DNA from: Gnetum montanum
Lineage: Eukaryota > Streptophyta > Gnetopsida > Gnetales > Gnetaceae
DNA: 62,000 bases
Direction: 5' to 3'
Assembly (NCBI GenBank): GCA_015680685.1
Contig: MNCI01014916.1
Span: 65,891-127,890 of the forward strand
Both the position numbers and the translations under genes were made by a program. Of this stretch, positions 34,020-47,204 are shown piece by piece (within the stretch, counting starts at the first letter, position 1; each line of letters begins with the position of its first letter). A model generated the notes under the pieces. It was not told where the DNA came from. It searched no databases and saw only the letters and a program-made list of their open reading frames with translations.

Positions 34020-36597
34020 CTAGTGCATGATGATTTGAGTTAGCATGACAGTTTTAATTTTGCATTAGAAGATGATGGAAGCTTAGTATTTCTTGCATGA
34101 GTGAGTGTGGATGAGGATGAAGTAGATGGGATCCCCATCCTTTGAACCTTTTCTAGAATCATTTGAAAGAATGATTGTTTCCTAGATTGAGGTTTATTCA
34201 TAATTACATCCTCATACATTTTCACTATCCTCTTAACATTATTTTTTGTGACTATGGTGGCAACTCACCTTACATTGCAGTTGGTGGAACTAGTGGTATA
34301 GGGTTGGAAGATTAAGTTAATGGACCAAACACTAGTTGACGTACATATGGACTAGAATCCATTCTTGGAATTAGAGGTCTATAGTACTTAGGTCGATAAT
34401 ATTAAGAAGTGTGAATTGCTGCATTTTAAGGAGATATTATATGTTGCACATAAAATCCAAAGGATTTGGCTACCAATATGGATATTGATGCCTTGGTGGT
34501 GGAATTGCCCATGCTTGTGGTTATTGCCCCTATTGCTAATATTACTCTTGCGGTTATAGAGAAGCTCCACTTGGATAATAGTCTAGTTGAAAGGTCTATT
34601 TGCTATTATCTTGAGGACAAGGTAACTATTTTGACATTTGTTTTTTGATGAATCTTGGATGGAGTTCATATGCCCCAAACTCCTATAAGTGGACCATAAT
34701 AGGAAAATATCCCTTAGGATATGCATACTAACACACTTTACACCCTTGCTCATCCTTTGGGCTTGAGTCAATACATTCTTCTATAGAAGCAACTTTTCCT
34801 TTTTGTTTATAATGTTCACATTCATAGTATCTTTTCTTTTTCTTGTTCTTGCCCTTATTGAAGGCTTGTTTAGTTCTTTATTCTATAATTTTCAAAGTTG
34901 TAGCAAATTTTTCATCCATCAAGTCCCATATTTTTTCTACCTTGATTGCTATATCAATGACAGATTTCTAAATTGGTAGAGTTTTCATCTAGACCACCTC
35001 TATCAAGGTTTCTTCATCTGGCTTATCACATATTCACACATCTCTTTTTCTAATAGATGGATCAATATTATATTATTTAGTTGATTCTCTCTTTTTCAAT
35101 GCACCTTCCAACTTTGTTACTTGATCAATTAGCCTTTGGATTTGATGGACATTCATCTCTAATAGTCTTCCTTGGGCATAGACCTTAAGGATTTCTTTGG
35201 TTTTATTCCTGAACCCATTAACAATGTGCCTAAGCTATTCCCTTTGGGAAAATCTATGGCTTAGGAATTTTTTTAGAAGAGAGTAGTATTTGCCTATTGC
35301 TACTTCAAGGGATTTGTGTGTTCCTTGCTTCCAACCCTAGATTTGCTTTATGAGATTAGACACCCTAAAGTAAGTTTGGTATTTATTATTGAAATGTTCA
35401 AGCATGGTAAGCTACCTTCTAACTAATTCAGGTTCTAATGATCTACACCAGCTTTCTACCTCTTTAATGTATGTCCTGAAAAACAACTTGAGCTTTCTCT
35501 AGTCACTTTGATATTTTGTAGGGCACATGCATCATGAAATGCTTGAAGGTTATGTTATAGATTTGCATTATATCCCCTTTCAGAGCTAGACATATTATTC
35601 ATATCTAGTCACTTAATGTGTTTGTCCCTTATGTGTCTAGTTGTAATATGGACTTCTTCCCTGATGTTGATCATGCTACAAGTGGCCAATAGATGTTCTT
35701 CATAGTAATTAAGTTTGTAGGCTCTATTATAGTCATGATCCCTTCTATGGTTCATAATGATCCCTTTCTTCTTGTCTAATTATGTCTCTTCTCTATCCAT
35801 AATCATCCTCATCAATATCATAATATCTTCCTCTATACTCATGTCTTTCACCATCCCTTCATCTTTCTCTATCACGGTATTTCTACTAATGTGACTTCAT
35901 GTTAGACTCTTCAAATAAATGTGAGGAGATGGAAGAAGAAATTGGAGAATGGTGTTAGATTATTCTTCTTTGGTGACTCAATTCATTCTCTTATGATCCT
36001 TTAGAAGCTTTAGGCCTTGAGCTCTACCTATGTCTTGAGTCTTTTGCTTTCGTTTTAAGGTCCTCCATATGATTTGACTTTAGCTTTATGTGTATAGGAT
36101 GTTCAATGTGTATAACTAGTGTGTGAGAGTGAGATCTCTAAAGTTGATAAAAATTGTCAACTTGGAGTGAGGTATCTTCTATTTCCTTTAGGACAACTAT
36201 ATGAGGGGCTTTCTTACCCTTCTCATGTTCATGTTGTGCTTCCATGGTAACATCCCTTCTTGCTTGAGCTTCTATTGGCTTGTATGGCCTAATCATGTTC
36301 TTTGTGACTTGATATCCTTCCTATTCATGACTTTGGTTGGCCTTATTGAGGGGTTCTTAAAACATTAATGGCATTGAACATTCTAGTAGAAAAACTATGT
36401 TTTCCTACATATCTATCCATTTGAGTTGTTTATCTTGAAGAAGGATGAATGTAAAATTAGGATAGTATGGATCAATGTGAGCATATGAAGCTCTTGTTTG
36501 CATTTGTGCACTCTAGTCTTCATCATCATGTTTTCTATCATAAATTTTCTCTAGCTCCTTGGTAGGTGAAAAATTCTCTTTCAGTGTTGAAGCCATG
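34020..36597 (-). pseudogene. Gag-like polyprotein of another retrotransposon, decayed
   Basis: ATG at 36597 on the - strand starts MASTLKENFSPTKELEKIYD, followed by a heavily interrupted frame. The central part, about 35540-35080, reads EHFNNKYQTYFRVSNLIKQ, then SLLKKFLSHRFSQRE, VNGFRNKTKEIL and a coiled-coil-like stretch MNVHQIQRLIDQVTKLEG, which fits a Retrotrans_gag-type capsid region. A basic, Cys-containing stretch at about 34880-34800 (KGKNKKKKRYYECEHYKQKG) could be a decayed nucleocapsid. The far end, 34225-34040, contains VKMYEDVIMNKPQSRKQSF. It differs from the gag of elements A and B. No pol was found next to it. Assignment rests on overall pattern. Confidence 0.55.
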
Positions 36598-36599
36598 TT

Positions 36600-37840
36600 A
36601 TGTTTTTGACACTTGTGTGTGTGTGTGTTAGTAAAATTAATTTAGAGTATGAAAAATAGAATTTTATAGCTTTTAATATAATGAACTATATAATATTAAC
36701 TCTTAAGCAAACATTACAACATCCCTAGTGATGGTGCAAATGATGAGCAATGGAGCATTCCAACACTCTACAATACAAGTCACAAATCACAACATATGAT
36801 TACATCATAATCCATTGATGGACAATGTAATTATGCTAAGGGTTGATGTTTAGTTCATGATTTTTGTCCTCTCACATTGAATTAGTGAAGTATCAACATA
36901 TGGTTTAACTTGTAGTGAGGCATATGATAATTAGTGTTGTATGACTTGAATAACTCCTAATGGTAAACATGATTGAGAATGAAACTTATGTCTAAGTCGA
37001 GGTACCTTAGAAATAGAAATCTATTCTATTCTAGAGTAATGGATATTTGGTCCTAATTTACCATACATGCCTTTGTCTCATGTAACCATTACTGCATTAC
37101 CAAGCATTATGCTACTGGGTGAACTAGGAAATAACACTACTGCAATTACTAAATGATTACACTTAGCACATGAAACCAGTTGCATCCATTACACTTTACT
37201 AATAAGAATGAACAACTAAAGTGCTTTGAAATATAAAGTACTAAGCTAAGTAAACATCAAAATTAAGCTAATTCAACAAAATAAAAGAAAACTAAGTAGA
37301 TTCTACAATGATAAGAAGCAATCTCGATTGTTATTTCCTATCATGAACTGTGCCCAAGTACACTTTATTTGAATTATATACAATTATTTCAAAACGTGGG
37401 TTTAAATTGAAAGATAGTTTTAAAATAGAGACTTGCTTTGATGAGTATTCTTAAATTTTTTCTTGATAAGAACTAAGCCTCAACAACCTCAAATAGAAGC
37501 CAAATTCCACAGAATTTTACATTTGAAATAGGAATTTTTTTTTATTGTTTGAAAACATGAAAATTCATATAAGTGTTGAAAGCAAACACCCCAAGGATAG
37601 AAAAAACTCAAGATTCTTATAACTACAATTCTTTTACATTATTCTCAAAGCCATATTATAATAACTCTTATCTCTTTCTCACACATAATTGTCCATGATG
37701 GCTACAATAAGTATAGAGTACTCAAGAAGAGCTCAACTCTCCCTCTCCTAATAGACTCTCTTGAGGCTCTCTTACCTCACTCTTAAGGCTAGCCTTCTAT
37801 TTTAGGAATGGACTACCAAAACTTAGGCCTTTAATGCCTT
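36600..37840 (-). other. LTR/leader-like AT-rich region upstream of the minus gag
   Basis: No coding frame. It lies on the 5' side of the minus-strand gag, and its outer part (37700-37830) has CTCTC-rich phrases typical of leaders. A short (GT)n run is at 36610-36630. The 5' limit is hidden by the assembly gap. Confidence 0.35.
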
Positions 37841-37999
37841 NNNNNNNNNNNNNNNNNNNNNNNNNNNNNNNNNNNNNNNNNNNNNNNNNNNNNNNNNNNN
37901 NNNNNNNNNNNNNNNNNNNNNNNNNNNNNNNNNNNNNNNNNNNNNNNNNNNNNNNNNNNNNNNNNNNNNNNNNNNNNNNNNNNNNNNNNNNNNNNNNNN
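37841..37999. other. Assembly gap
   Basis: 159 consecutive N. Any translation across it is meaningless. Confidence 0.99.
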
Positions 38000-38079
38000 A
38001 TTTTTTCCATCCATTTCATGACTAAAATAATCAAGGTCATCAACAAATTTAACAAATATATAATTATTATAATTAACAT

Positions 38080-38720
38080 TGAGCATTTTCAATTTTGAAA
38101 AATTGAATCATTATCAATATTCTTACCAACATCAATAATGACTTGTTTATCATGACTACTAGCATAGCCAACATTATTCCATATAAAATCAAATTCATTT
38201 TCATCATGAGCTTTTCTCATATTAATAATTACATCAAAAGTCACATTATTTTTATCAAACATAGCATGACTAACAACTTCACATCAATCATTTTAAGAGA
38301 ATAATCTACTACTAGATGAACTGAAGGACTAGCATTTACCATACTAGCTTCAAAATAAGAGACATTACTATCACTAATAAGACAAATCTTAGATTCTATT
38401 ATCCTTTCATGAATTCTCCGATCCACTTTTGGTTTAACTTGATCTTCAACATTTGGCTATCCAACATCATTAAAACTTGAAGAATCCAAATCCCAAAATA
38501 AATTCCCCAAATAAAATTATTCCTTCTCTTTAAAGGATTTTCCAATAGATTTTTCATCCTACGTTTAAGATTCCAACTCAAAAGATAAACTCTCCTCCAT
38601 GGTTTTATAAAAAGGTTCATCAAAAATAGCATTAAGATAATCATTCTTCCATATACCTTGGCTAGAAGACTCACCTATGTCCCATGATGATATAGAGAAA
38701 CCTCTTCCAAGCCCTTTCTT
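38080..38720 (-). pseudogene. Retroelement-derived fragment matching 41.7-41.9 kb
   Basis: On the - strand a mostly readable frame contains NDYLNAIFDEPFYKTMEESL, LGNLFWDLDSSSFNDVG, KVDRRIHERIIESKICLI and DSNVSYFEASMVNASPSVH. The + strand segment at 41740-41940 encodes a related KMDRRTHEEISESKLYLVDG followed by SNVSYSEAVMMDSS. Because the second copy lies inside element E, this fragment is probably the same part of a related element. I cannot name the domain. Confidence 0.5.
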
Positions 38721-38864
38721 ATCCCTACATGTGGTTGATTTGTAGGTTTGGGGAGTTAAACATACATCTTTGCTATAACTTTCAAAGATGCAAATAAGAA
38801 AAAACTAACTACTTTGCTACGAGTAGTAAGAAAAAAAAGAAAAAAATAAGAGAAGTTTCAAGAT

Positions 38865-39388
38865 AAAATTTGATGTGGTAGATCTGATGGTAGAGATTAA
38901 TTGGGAAAATTTTGTTTTATATTTTCTATCTCTTAATTTGGAATAAATATAATAGTTTGATTACTAGTGATGAATACATGCAAGAGGAGTAGCCTAGAAG
39001 ATAGGACATTAGAAAAAAAAAAGAGAGTCATGAGAGAGAGATTGCATAAAAGTTTTATGCATTTATATGGTTAGATCTATGTGCATGATCTTGGTCATAA
39101 CTCTTTATATGTGTTGGATATTAGATCTTTGTTGTGAGATCTAGTTTGATGTAGTATTACATTAAAGATAATCATTATGAGATTGTAAAGCCTAATTCTC
39201 TGTAATATTGTAGAGTGTGTGAGAGTTGTGATTTGTAATATGGGATTTGTGGACCTACAATGGTTGTATCATCTTTAATTTAATATAAGATAATTAGATT
39301 TATTTTTCTAGTAATTCTTTATCTTGTGTATATTTTGGATTCAACATATTTGAAGGATTAAAAAAATTAGAGTAAACTTTCTCCAATG
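38865..39388 (+). mobile_element. 5' LTR of element E (left end approximate)
   Basis: AT-rich promoter-like stretch, CTCTGTAATATTG-type leader phrases, and a 3' end ...CTTTCTCCAATGAT immediately followed by a tRNA-Met-type PBS. The left boundary is guessed from a TGATGTGG start near 38870. No 3' LTR was recognised. Confidence 0.5.
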
Positions 39389-39390
39389 AT

Positions 39391-39402
39391 TGGTATCAAA
39401 GC
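39391..39402 (+). promoter_or_regulatory. Primer-binding site, initiator tRNA-Met type
   Basis: TGGTATCAAAGC, one base away from the common plant LTR-retrotransposon PBS TGGTATCAGAGC that pairs with the 3' end of initiator tRNA-Met. It marks the 5' LTR/internal junction of element E. Confidence 0.85.
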
Positions 39403-39453
39403 ATAAGGGGTTTCTGTTGGTAAGAATTTGGTTGTGTATTTTTTTTTCTTTAG

Positions 39454-41940
39454 ATGACTCTTAAAGAGAACATTGTCCAAGCCATAAATCGAGACATGGA
39501 AAATATGAAATCTACCTTTCAACTAATGATTGATCATTTAAATGAGATTAGCATTAAGATAGATCTAAATTTAGGTTCTAGCTATATTCAACCATGCAAT
39601 GATGATGTGATTTCTCATACAAATACTTATGAAGAAGTTTCTTAGCTTGATGGAAGAAGATTCAATAAGAAGGAAGAAATTTCCAACTATGGAAATGTGA
39701 GAACTTATTATTCTAGGGTTTAAAGGGAAGGGAATCAAGATTCTTATTTCAAAACTCTAAAAGTTTCATCAGTATCTTTAACTTCTTCTCATTGTAAGCT
39801 TGATGATGTAGATGAAGCAAGACTTTCTAGGATAGTAATGAATACCACAAGATTGTTGTATCTGAAGCTAAATAATTTCAATGATATCAATGATACTAAT
39901 ACATTTCCAAGCTGGCTAAAGGTACTTAACAAATATTTTGAACTGAAAAATATACCAAATCAATTGTAGGTGCAAATTGTAGAATTCAAATTAGAATGAA
40001 TTGCTTTAACTTGATGGCAAAAAGAATCTCAAATTTATGAGAGGAAAAAGGGTCACCGTATTAGAGATTGGAACTTCATGAAATATAGGTTAAAATGGAA
40101 ATTTTGGAAAAATTGAAAGAGACAAAAGAAAATCATGAAACTGAAATTCCATAGATATGGAGATAAAGATGTCATGAAATTTTACATTAAATTTTGTAAT
40201 CTATTCCATCATGCTATGGTAAAATAGGAGTATGAATAGGCTCTAATCCTTTTTGGAGACCTCAAAATGGCTTACTAGAAAGAGTTATTATTATATGAGC
40301 CTTAAAACCTTGATGAGTATTTATGATTTGGTGCTCAAGGTAGAAGAGACACTCAATGGATTTGAGAATAGGAGAAAATAAAAGGATAAGGGATCCAAAT
40401 CGAAAATAGAATCCAAGTTAAAATTTAAAGATAAGAATAAAAGTCATGATAAGAAATATAAAAAGAACAATAATAAGTGCAAAGTCATTAAGAAACAAGG
40501 AAAAAAGAACAAGGATCAAGGTAGCAACTCATCCATGATTTAGTGCTTCAAATGTGAAGAGTTGGAATACAAGCAATGGGAATGTTCACTTCACAAGACA
40601 ACCAAGGACATGGATGTATAACCAATGGGCATACAAGAGACATCAAGCTAAGATCTTTAGAAAGGTAATGCTAACACAACCAAAATTAAGAAAGTATTAG
40701 AATTAAACTCTTGTATGTTTATGAAAAATGTCAATAGAGGAGACCATCTAGTAAGGAAATTGTTATTTCAGATTGGGACTAGATGTTTGCTTAGTAAGAA
40801 ATGAATATATGTTTTTGATTGATGGGGAATCCCAGGAAAATATTATTTTTTCTTGGATAGTTGCTAGATTGGGCTAAGTAATAAATCCTAATTCTAGATC
40901 CTACAAGGGGAATTATTTGTTAATAAATTTCTCTTAAGAGATAGGGGAACAATTTGTCTTGAAATTTAAAATTTGGGGTTTTCATAATGTTGCAAAATAT
41001 GACATGTTTCCAATTGATTGTACTAATGTGATACTTTGAATGCCTTGGAATTTTGATAATAGTTCTTAGTCTAATAAAGAAAGAAATGTGGGGATTATAG
41101 CAAGCCCTAATAGAATCCATGAGTTGACTTTGATGACAAATAAATAAGTGAGGAAACAAAGCTTACTTAATGATTTCTTAATTCTTATTGGGGATAGGGA
41201 ATATATTAAGTAACATGATGAAGTTGGTCTTAGTTTTGTGATTATTTCAACTATTGCTTCTGCCCATGATGATGTAGAGTTAGATCTTCCAATAGGTGGT
41301 CTAGGCTTAAAAAAAATAATTTCTCAAGGTGTTTAAATGGGAATTGTATGAATTTCCACAAATGAAGAATCTTTAGCACCAAATTGATTTCATTTCTAGT
41401 GCTACCATTCCAAATGAGAGAACATAGCAAATGATATCAAAATCAATGGGTTTCATTATAAAGGTAAGTAGAGGAATTACTTGCAAATGGCTTTGTGAGG
41501 AAGTCAATTTTACCTTGTGTAGTTCTAGTAGTACTTTTTCCAAATAAGAAACATTAAAGTGGAAAAGTTGATGTGGTGGCTAATGCATTCTCTAGAATTC
41601 ATGCGGTGAATTTTAGCATACATCATGTAAAAATTATGGTTCATTTTGCTAATTTGTATAAACATTATGATGAATTCTTTGAAGAGGAGAAGCCATTGGA
41701 GTTGGGAACTCCTATGTGGAATCTTAAATTTTAAGCTTTGATGAAATTGGACAATCACATGTTGAATATTAAGTTGAACCAAAGATGGATAGGAGAACCC
41801 ATGAAGAGATAAGTGAGTCTAAGCTTTACCTTGTAGATGGTAGTAATGTCTCTTATTCTGAAGCTGTTATGATGGATTCTAGTTTTTCATTTCAGCCTGC
41901 TTATAGTTTTTTCCATTGTGATGATGAGAATCATACATGC
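39454..41940 (+). pseudogene. Element E gag-protease-pol remnant with RT/RNase H core deleted
   Basis: ATG at 39454 opens 63 codons of a gag-like N-terminus. The capsid region follows at about 39850-40330 (YLKLNNFNDINDTNTFPSWL, KYFELKNIPNQL, HRIRDWNFMKYRLK). A zinc-knuckle relic CFKCEELEYKQWEC at about 40547-40590 has Tyr where the family has His. Protease: about 40810-41060, FLIDGESQENIISWIVARLG (D-G motif) and NVAKYDMFPIDCTNVIL then MPWNFD. The RT N-terminus is recognisable at about 41340-41545 (FPQMKNL*HQIDFISSATIP). At about 41550 the sequence passes directly into an RNase H C-terminal phrase, SGKVDVVANAFSRIHAVN, so the RT core and most of RNase H are missing. A conserved but unnamed segment closes it (41740-41940). 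Confidence 0.7.
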
Positions 41941-41949
41941 TAATGTTGT

Positions 41950-43600
41950 ATTGGAAGGCCCAACATGGGTGGACAAAGCTAGTGTGGATAAAATTCTTGT
42001 TTACTATTTTTAGTAAATGGAATGGCCATGGGGGTTTGACACTTACCATATATGGTATCCCCTTTGATTTCAACATCCATCTTAGTTGAGCATAGCAGAA
42101 ATTCATAGCCAATTTGTCAAAAATTTGTAGCATAGTTTACAACTAATTTGTAGTAAAAATTATGGATAAAACCCTATAAATATAATCCCCTATAACATGG
42201 AATGGTTTCACACTTTTGGAAATTCCATTTTTTTTTTTTGCATTTTGAGCATTTTTAGAGCTCTTGCAATCCTCCAAAAATGTAGCCTCTCAAATCCTCT
42301 CATTGTGGAGCCCCTTGCGACCATTGTTATCCCCTTACCCCCTTGAGATCTACAAAATTTTTGTTTTTATGCTATGCATCTAGGAATCTAAACTTCCATA
42401 GTTGCCTACTTGGATAGCCAAAATTCCCCACACCTCTCTTGCCCCCTTATATTAACAACATTGCAGATCTTGTGTGGTAGCAAAGAAGGTTTAATAACAT
42501 CAAGAGTGGCAAAACATCTAGATCATGGAGTGGATTGCAGAAGCTTCAACGGATTCTAATCCTTCATCCTAGTGAATCCCATTGCTCCTATTGACAATCT
42601 TGTACATATTTTTTTGTACCTCCTTTATTCTTTTGAAATAAATATTACATTTTATTTTTGTGAAATTTTCATTATTTATCATGTTTTGGCATAATTTCTC
42701 TTAGATTTGTAGTTTAGCATTCTATTTTCCTTATCCCCATTTGCATTTCATAAGTCTCTAGGTGATTTTAAAAATCATCTAGGGTACAAAGTACTCATTT
42801 TTTACAAATGCCCTAGAGATCCAGGGTTAAGGATTGCATGCATCAAAAACTTCTTGGTTCCTTCAGTAGCCAAGGCTTTTGGTTGTCATAGCTTTTCTGG
42901 TGCTAGAAGGAAGGCCTTTGCCTAAATTTTAAATCAAAATCTATTTTCCTCATTACCAATGTTGATTTTATTTTCAAAATATTTATTTTTTTATAGCAAA
43001 AACCTTTGAACTCTAGTCATCAACCAACATTGGCACTCATACCCTTGTAACAAAAGCCTCAACATGGAAGTTACACATGTTTGGATTTTAGACTTTCACA
43101 ACACCTACTTTGAATTTCAAAGCCCAAGGCCAGTGTGGATACCATACCCCTTTTTTGACAAAATTTTTTGATTTTTTCTAGTGCTATTGGATTTAACAAC
43201 CAAATTCCCATCCCCCTTACTATGAAAATTGGTAGCCTTCCAAAGCCATCTTTTTGTGAAAAGTCAAAGTTTCCACTTTGGGTTTAAACCCCTCCCCCCA
43301 TACCAATGTTGAATAGAAAGGTGTAAGAACTTCCATCTTATCACCTTTGTTTCCCCCTTACTACACCCCAATATAGGTGTAGCTAGGAAGCTAGGAGTGG
43401 ATGGAGTATGATACCACCTACCTTTCATTTTTAGTAAAGGGGGATACCTCCTTTGGTAGCCACTTACTATTTTCAGTAAGTAATTCATTTTTAGAATTTT
43501 GTGATTTTTTCAATCATTTTTAAATTCCTTTTGTTGTAATTTTCACTTTATTTAACCTTTTATGATCTCTTTTAGCCATTTTAGAAACCTTTTACCTTGT
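41950..43600 (+). other. LTR/leader-like region of element B
   Basis: No coding frame. It contains the phrases CTAGTGTGGATAAAA (41976) and CAGTGTGGATACCATACCCC (43131), with a core that recurs in the internal array of element B. 42600-42920 resembles 33600-33990. A TGGTGCTAGAAGGAAGG phrase near 42898 may be a PBS just after the LTR end. The ends are not defined. Confidence 0.45.
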
Positions 43601-43604
43601 TTTT

Positions 43605-46600
43605 TCAACAATCAACTAAGTTGTCTTTCACATTCATTGACAATGGGTCCAACCAATAGGTCATGAGGATATATGATTCTAAGAATCCTACTGTGATTGA
43701 ATGTAGGAAATCCTTGAGGTTAGGAGGTGAATTCCTAAACTTTTTGTCATAAATGAAGATCACTATAACTACATTTGTGCCAAAATCTATGTTGGCATGC
43801 TGATTCCATGTGTGGAAGTAGAAGTAAAAAGGGAGTATAAGCTCATACACTGAGATGGGAAGGAATACATTCCTTCCTTGTATGAGTAGATACCATTGAT
43901 GGACGTCTATGTTAGAATCCTATCTCAACTAATTTAGATGGATGAAGAGGATTTCAAGCATAGCTTGGAGGAATGATAGGAAGAGAAGGATGAGTTCAGG
44001 GTAGAATTTGAGCCTAAATACATCCTAGGTGGGTTGTTCCAATAGACAACCCCTAAGGCCATAGTGCCTTCTTCTATCTCCTTTGTCTCATCCATGGGCT
44101 AGATGCCACTATCCTCTACCCCTTCCTACTTGACAAGGTTTGGTCCCACACCAGTCATTGCTACACATCAAACATAATCAATGTTATAGGCCATCACATT
44201 CCACTTCTATATGCCATTCACCACCCAACCATAGTCTGTGTGATCTTGTTTGGTGGTTGTCAGTACCATCAACCCATTGACCAATCAAGTTGGGTTCATC
44301 ATGGAACTACGAGACACCCAAGGGTCAAACACCCCTTTTATTCCATTTTTTTAATAGATAGCAACACAAACATCTTTCTCCTTGTTTGGCCCATGGACCA
44401 TATCAATAACATAACCCATCCCCTCCATCCTACAATTGATAGCAAGGTTACAAGCCTTCCATTAAATGCCATAACCTTTTGTGTAAATTCTACAGCCAAC
44501 AGGAGCACCACAAGGCCTAGATTAGGTCTTCCAAATGATATGGAACTTGATAGAGGTGTTGAAGAGTCTTAAAGCCTCTACATCTCAAAGTGTTAATATT
44601 ATGAACTTTTACTAGGATGATTTGACTAGGCTTGTGGTCCCACCCTTGATACTTCCTCTTATTGTCCCTATTCCTAAATTTAGCAGGTATAATGGAGAAG
44701 GTGATCCTAGTGCTCACCTTATAACCTTTCAATCTAAGTGCTTGTTATTGTAATCATAGTCATACATCATAATGAGAATCTTCCCTATGTCCCTATTAAG
44801 GAAAGCACTCAACTAGTACTATACCTTACCTAGAGGATCTATATCCTCTCTTGAGGACCTAATATCCTAATTCATTAACTAATTTAAGTACAACTTGAAG
44901 CTTGACACCATAGTTGACCAACTAATGAAGGTTAAGCGAGACCACTTGAATTGGCACAGAAGTTCATAAAATGATGAAATGATATACTAAGAAAGATGCA
45001 AGAGCCTATAGCTAAAACCCACTTGTTGGCTATATTTAAGAGGGTGGTTGATGATTTTATCAAATCTAAGCTATACTACATTGACCCATGGTAACTTAGT
45101 TAAGCATTCTCCCAAATTAAAAACATAAAGGATGTCACAAAAGCTAGTCACTACCTTGATTATGTGGCATGTAAGAACCAACATACATGAGGGGATAAAG
45201 AGAGAGGTAAGCAAAAAAATGTAGGTATGGCCATGGTAGCCAAGGAAGCCACAATGAATAACTAGGGGATGTAAAATAATGAATTGAAGATCCCTACTAA
45301 TAATCACAATAACTAGCCATCAACTTCTAAGGCCACTAAATTGACTACTCCTATGCCTATCTTTAAGTAAAAGGATAGGACAAAATATACTAGTTTGCCT
45401 TTACAACCATCTAAAATCTTGGTTTAACTATTGAAGAGTGGGAGGATCTAATAGAAGTAGATGTATGAAGCTATTCATAAAAATCATGAAATACTATGTG
45501 AGATAGCCATGAACCAACTTGAGTAACCATGGATGACCCCCAATTACCTAAGTATTTCAAGCTTGATTACCTCTTCCACTACCATCAATTTCCTGATCAT
45601 GACACTGGCTTCTATCTTGCACTAAAATATGGCCTACAAAATATGATAGATAGGGGTGAGTTGATCCTTCATGAATCTAACCCTGTCTGTCTCCAAAACA
45701 AGTTGATTCATGTGTACAAGGACCTATTGAACACCAATGGCCACTCATACAGTATATCAACATTTAACATTGATGATAATGAGAGAGTTGCAAGGGAATC
45801 ATTTATGGTTCAGGTGCCCCTCACAATGAAAGAGGACCTACAACTTCTGCCTACTCAAAACCCCCTTTTGTTGCAAGGATACCACCACCTACACCTCTTA
45901 GGGATCCTTTTGTCATCAAGGTGCCCTAGCCAGCCATAACCCAACCAACTCCTACAGTAATGCAATGGCCTCCTATGGTTGCTAATGCCATAGCTGCTTC
46001 CTCATAACCAAAAAAAAGATAACCAAAAAGCCTCAAAAAATCATAGGAAGAAGCCTAATTAGAAGCCCAATAACAAAGAAGATAAGCAAGACAAGGCACA
46101 GAATGAAGTGGGCCTATCAAAGCCCACTCCTATATCATCTATGTCCATAACCTGATCAATGCAGATTGCTTATACAAGCAAACTAAAGGAGGATACTATG
46201 ACCCAAGGTAAAAATAATGAGAAAAGGCTACAACCACCACCTAAAAATTAAGTATGCATCTTAGGGAGCATGGAGGAAGTTAAGCACAACTAGGGTGACA
46301 AGCTCACAACCAATGATAGGAACCTCGTATGTGTGATGGAGTAAGTCAAATAGTCTTTAAGTAGAAAAAAAAAACCTTGAGCCTATATGACTTGGTCATG
46401 AATTCTTCTACACATCATGAAGAACTAGTCAAAATGTTGACTTATATCCCTATTAGTGAGGACATCTCCATTAATGAAGAATCCATCCATGCAATGATGA
46501 TTCCTTCTTTGCCTAGGGATACAAAGTCAACATTGCTAGTATTTTGTAATAGCTAAATCAAAGCCAATTCCAAAAATGGCAAAGTAACTAAGGCTCCTTT

Positions 46601-47200
46601 CATCATTACAATATAAGTTGGATAGTACAAGGTGCATTAAGTACATGTAGATGATGGGGTTGCAATGAATGTCAACTCATGCACCATAGTTAAACATCTA
46701 GGCTTATTTGAGTAAATTCATCACACAATGACATCAGCTCTCAAATCTTTCAATGGATTATGGGTCTTTGCTAAGGGGGCCATCTCCTTAGAATTTGTGG
46801 TAGGGGAATAGTTCCCCATGGTTGGGAATTTCTTGGTGGTAGAGTAAATATTAGGGTTAAAACATATCTTGGGTAGGCATTGGTTGGCTTAATTATGAGT
46901 CATATCCTTGGTGATCAACCAAGAAATATACCTTCCTTACAAGGGAGGTGAAGTCATCATCCATGGTGTCAACATAGAGTATGGATTTGAAGTGGAATTA
47001 GAAGAAATTGAAAGCCACAAGGTGAATAGCTTGAGGGAGTTGAGAAATCCAAAGACAACAATGATGTGGCATAAGACACACTATGGAGAGAGCTCCCATT
47101 TAATGTCATTAGCAAAGGGGATGGAAAGTATAAGGTTGTGAAAAATAGGCCATACATATTTCCTAATCTCTTAAAGATTAGGAAGCATTTACACAAGTAA
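43605..47200 (+). pseudogene. Element B gag-protease polyprotein, decayed
   Basis: Same protein as in element A, by shared phrases in the same order. N-terminal: KEYIPSLYE*IPLMDVYVRI, then EPKYILGGLFQ. Capsid: 44640-44960 (PIPKFSRYNGEGDPSAHLIT, FPMSLLRKALN, YNLKLDTIVDQLMKVK). A linker frame is open at 45529-45939 (YHQFPDHDTGFYLALKYGLQ). Protease: about 46640-46990 (DDGVAMNVNSCTIVKHLG, ALKSFNGLWVFAKGAISLEF, ILGRHWLA, EIYLPYKGGEVIIHG). It ends ...IRKHLHK then TAA at 47198-47200, overlapping a splice-donor-like CACAA|GTAAGG (47196/47197), as in element A. Many stops; inactive. Confidence 0.85.
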
Positions 47201-47204
47201 GGTA
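47191..47204 (+). promoter_or_regulatory. Candidate 5' splice donor overlapping the gag-protease stop, element B
   Basis: CACAA|GTAAGG, exon end 47196. It has the same codon position and phase as the donor of element A (6720/6721) and is closer to the plant consensus. No pol exon follows within the window, so its partner cannot be tested here. Confidence 0.55.

Noticed and set aside
36606-36632. (GT)n run as a feature of interest
   Set aside because: A short ordinary microsatellite with no special context.
37823-38092. ORFs crossing 37841-37999
   Set aside because: They are made of N translated as X and have no meaning.
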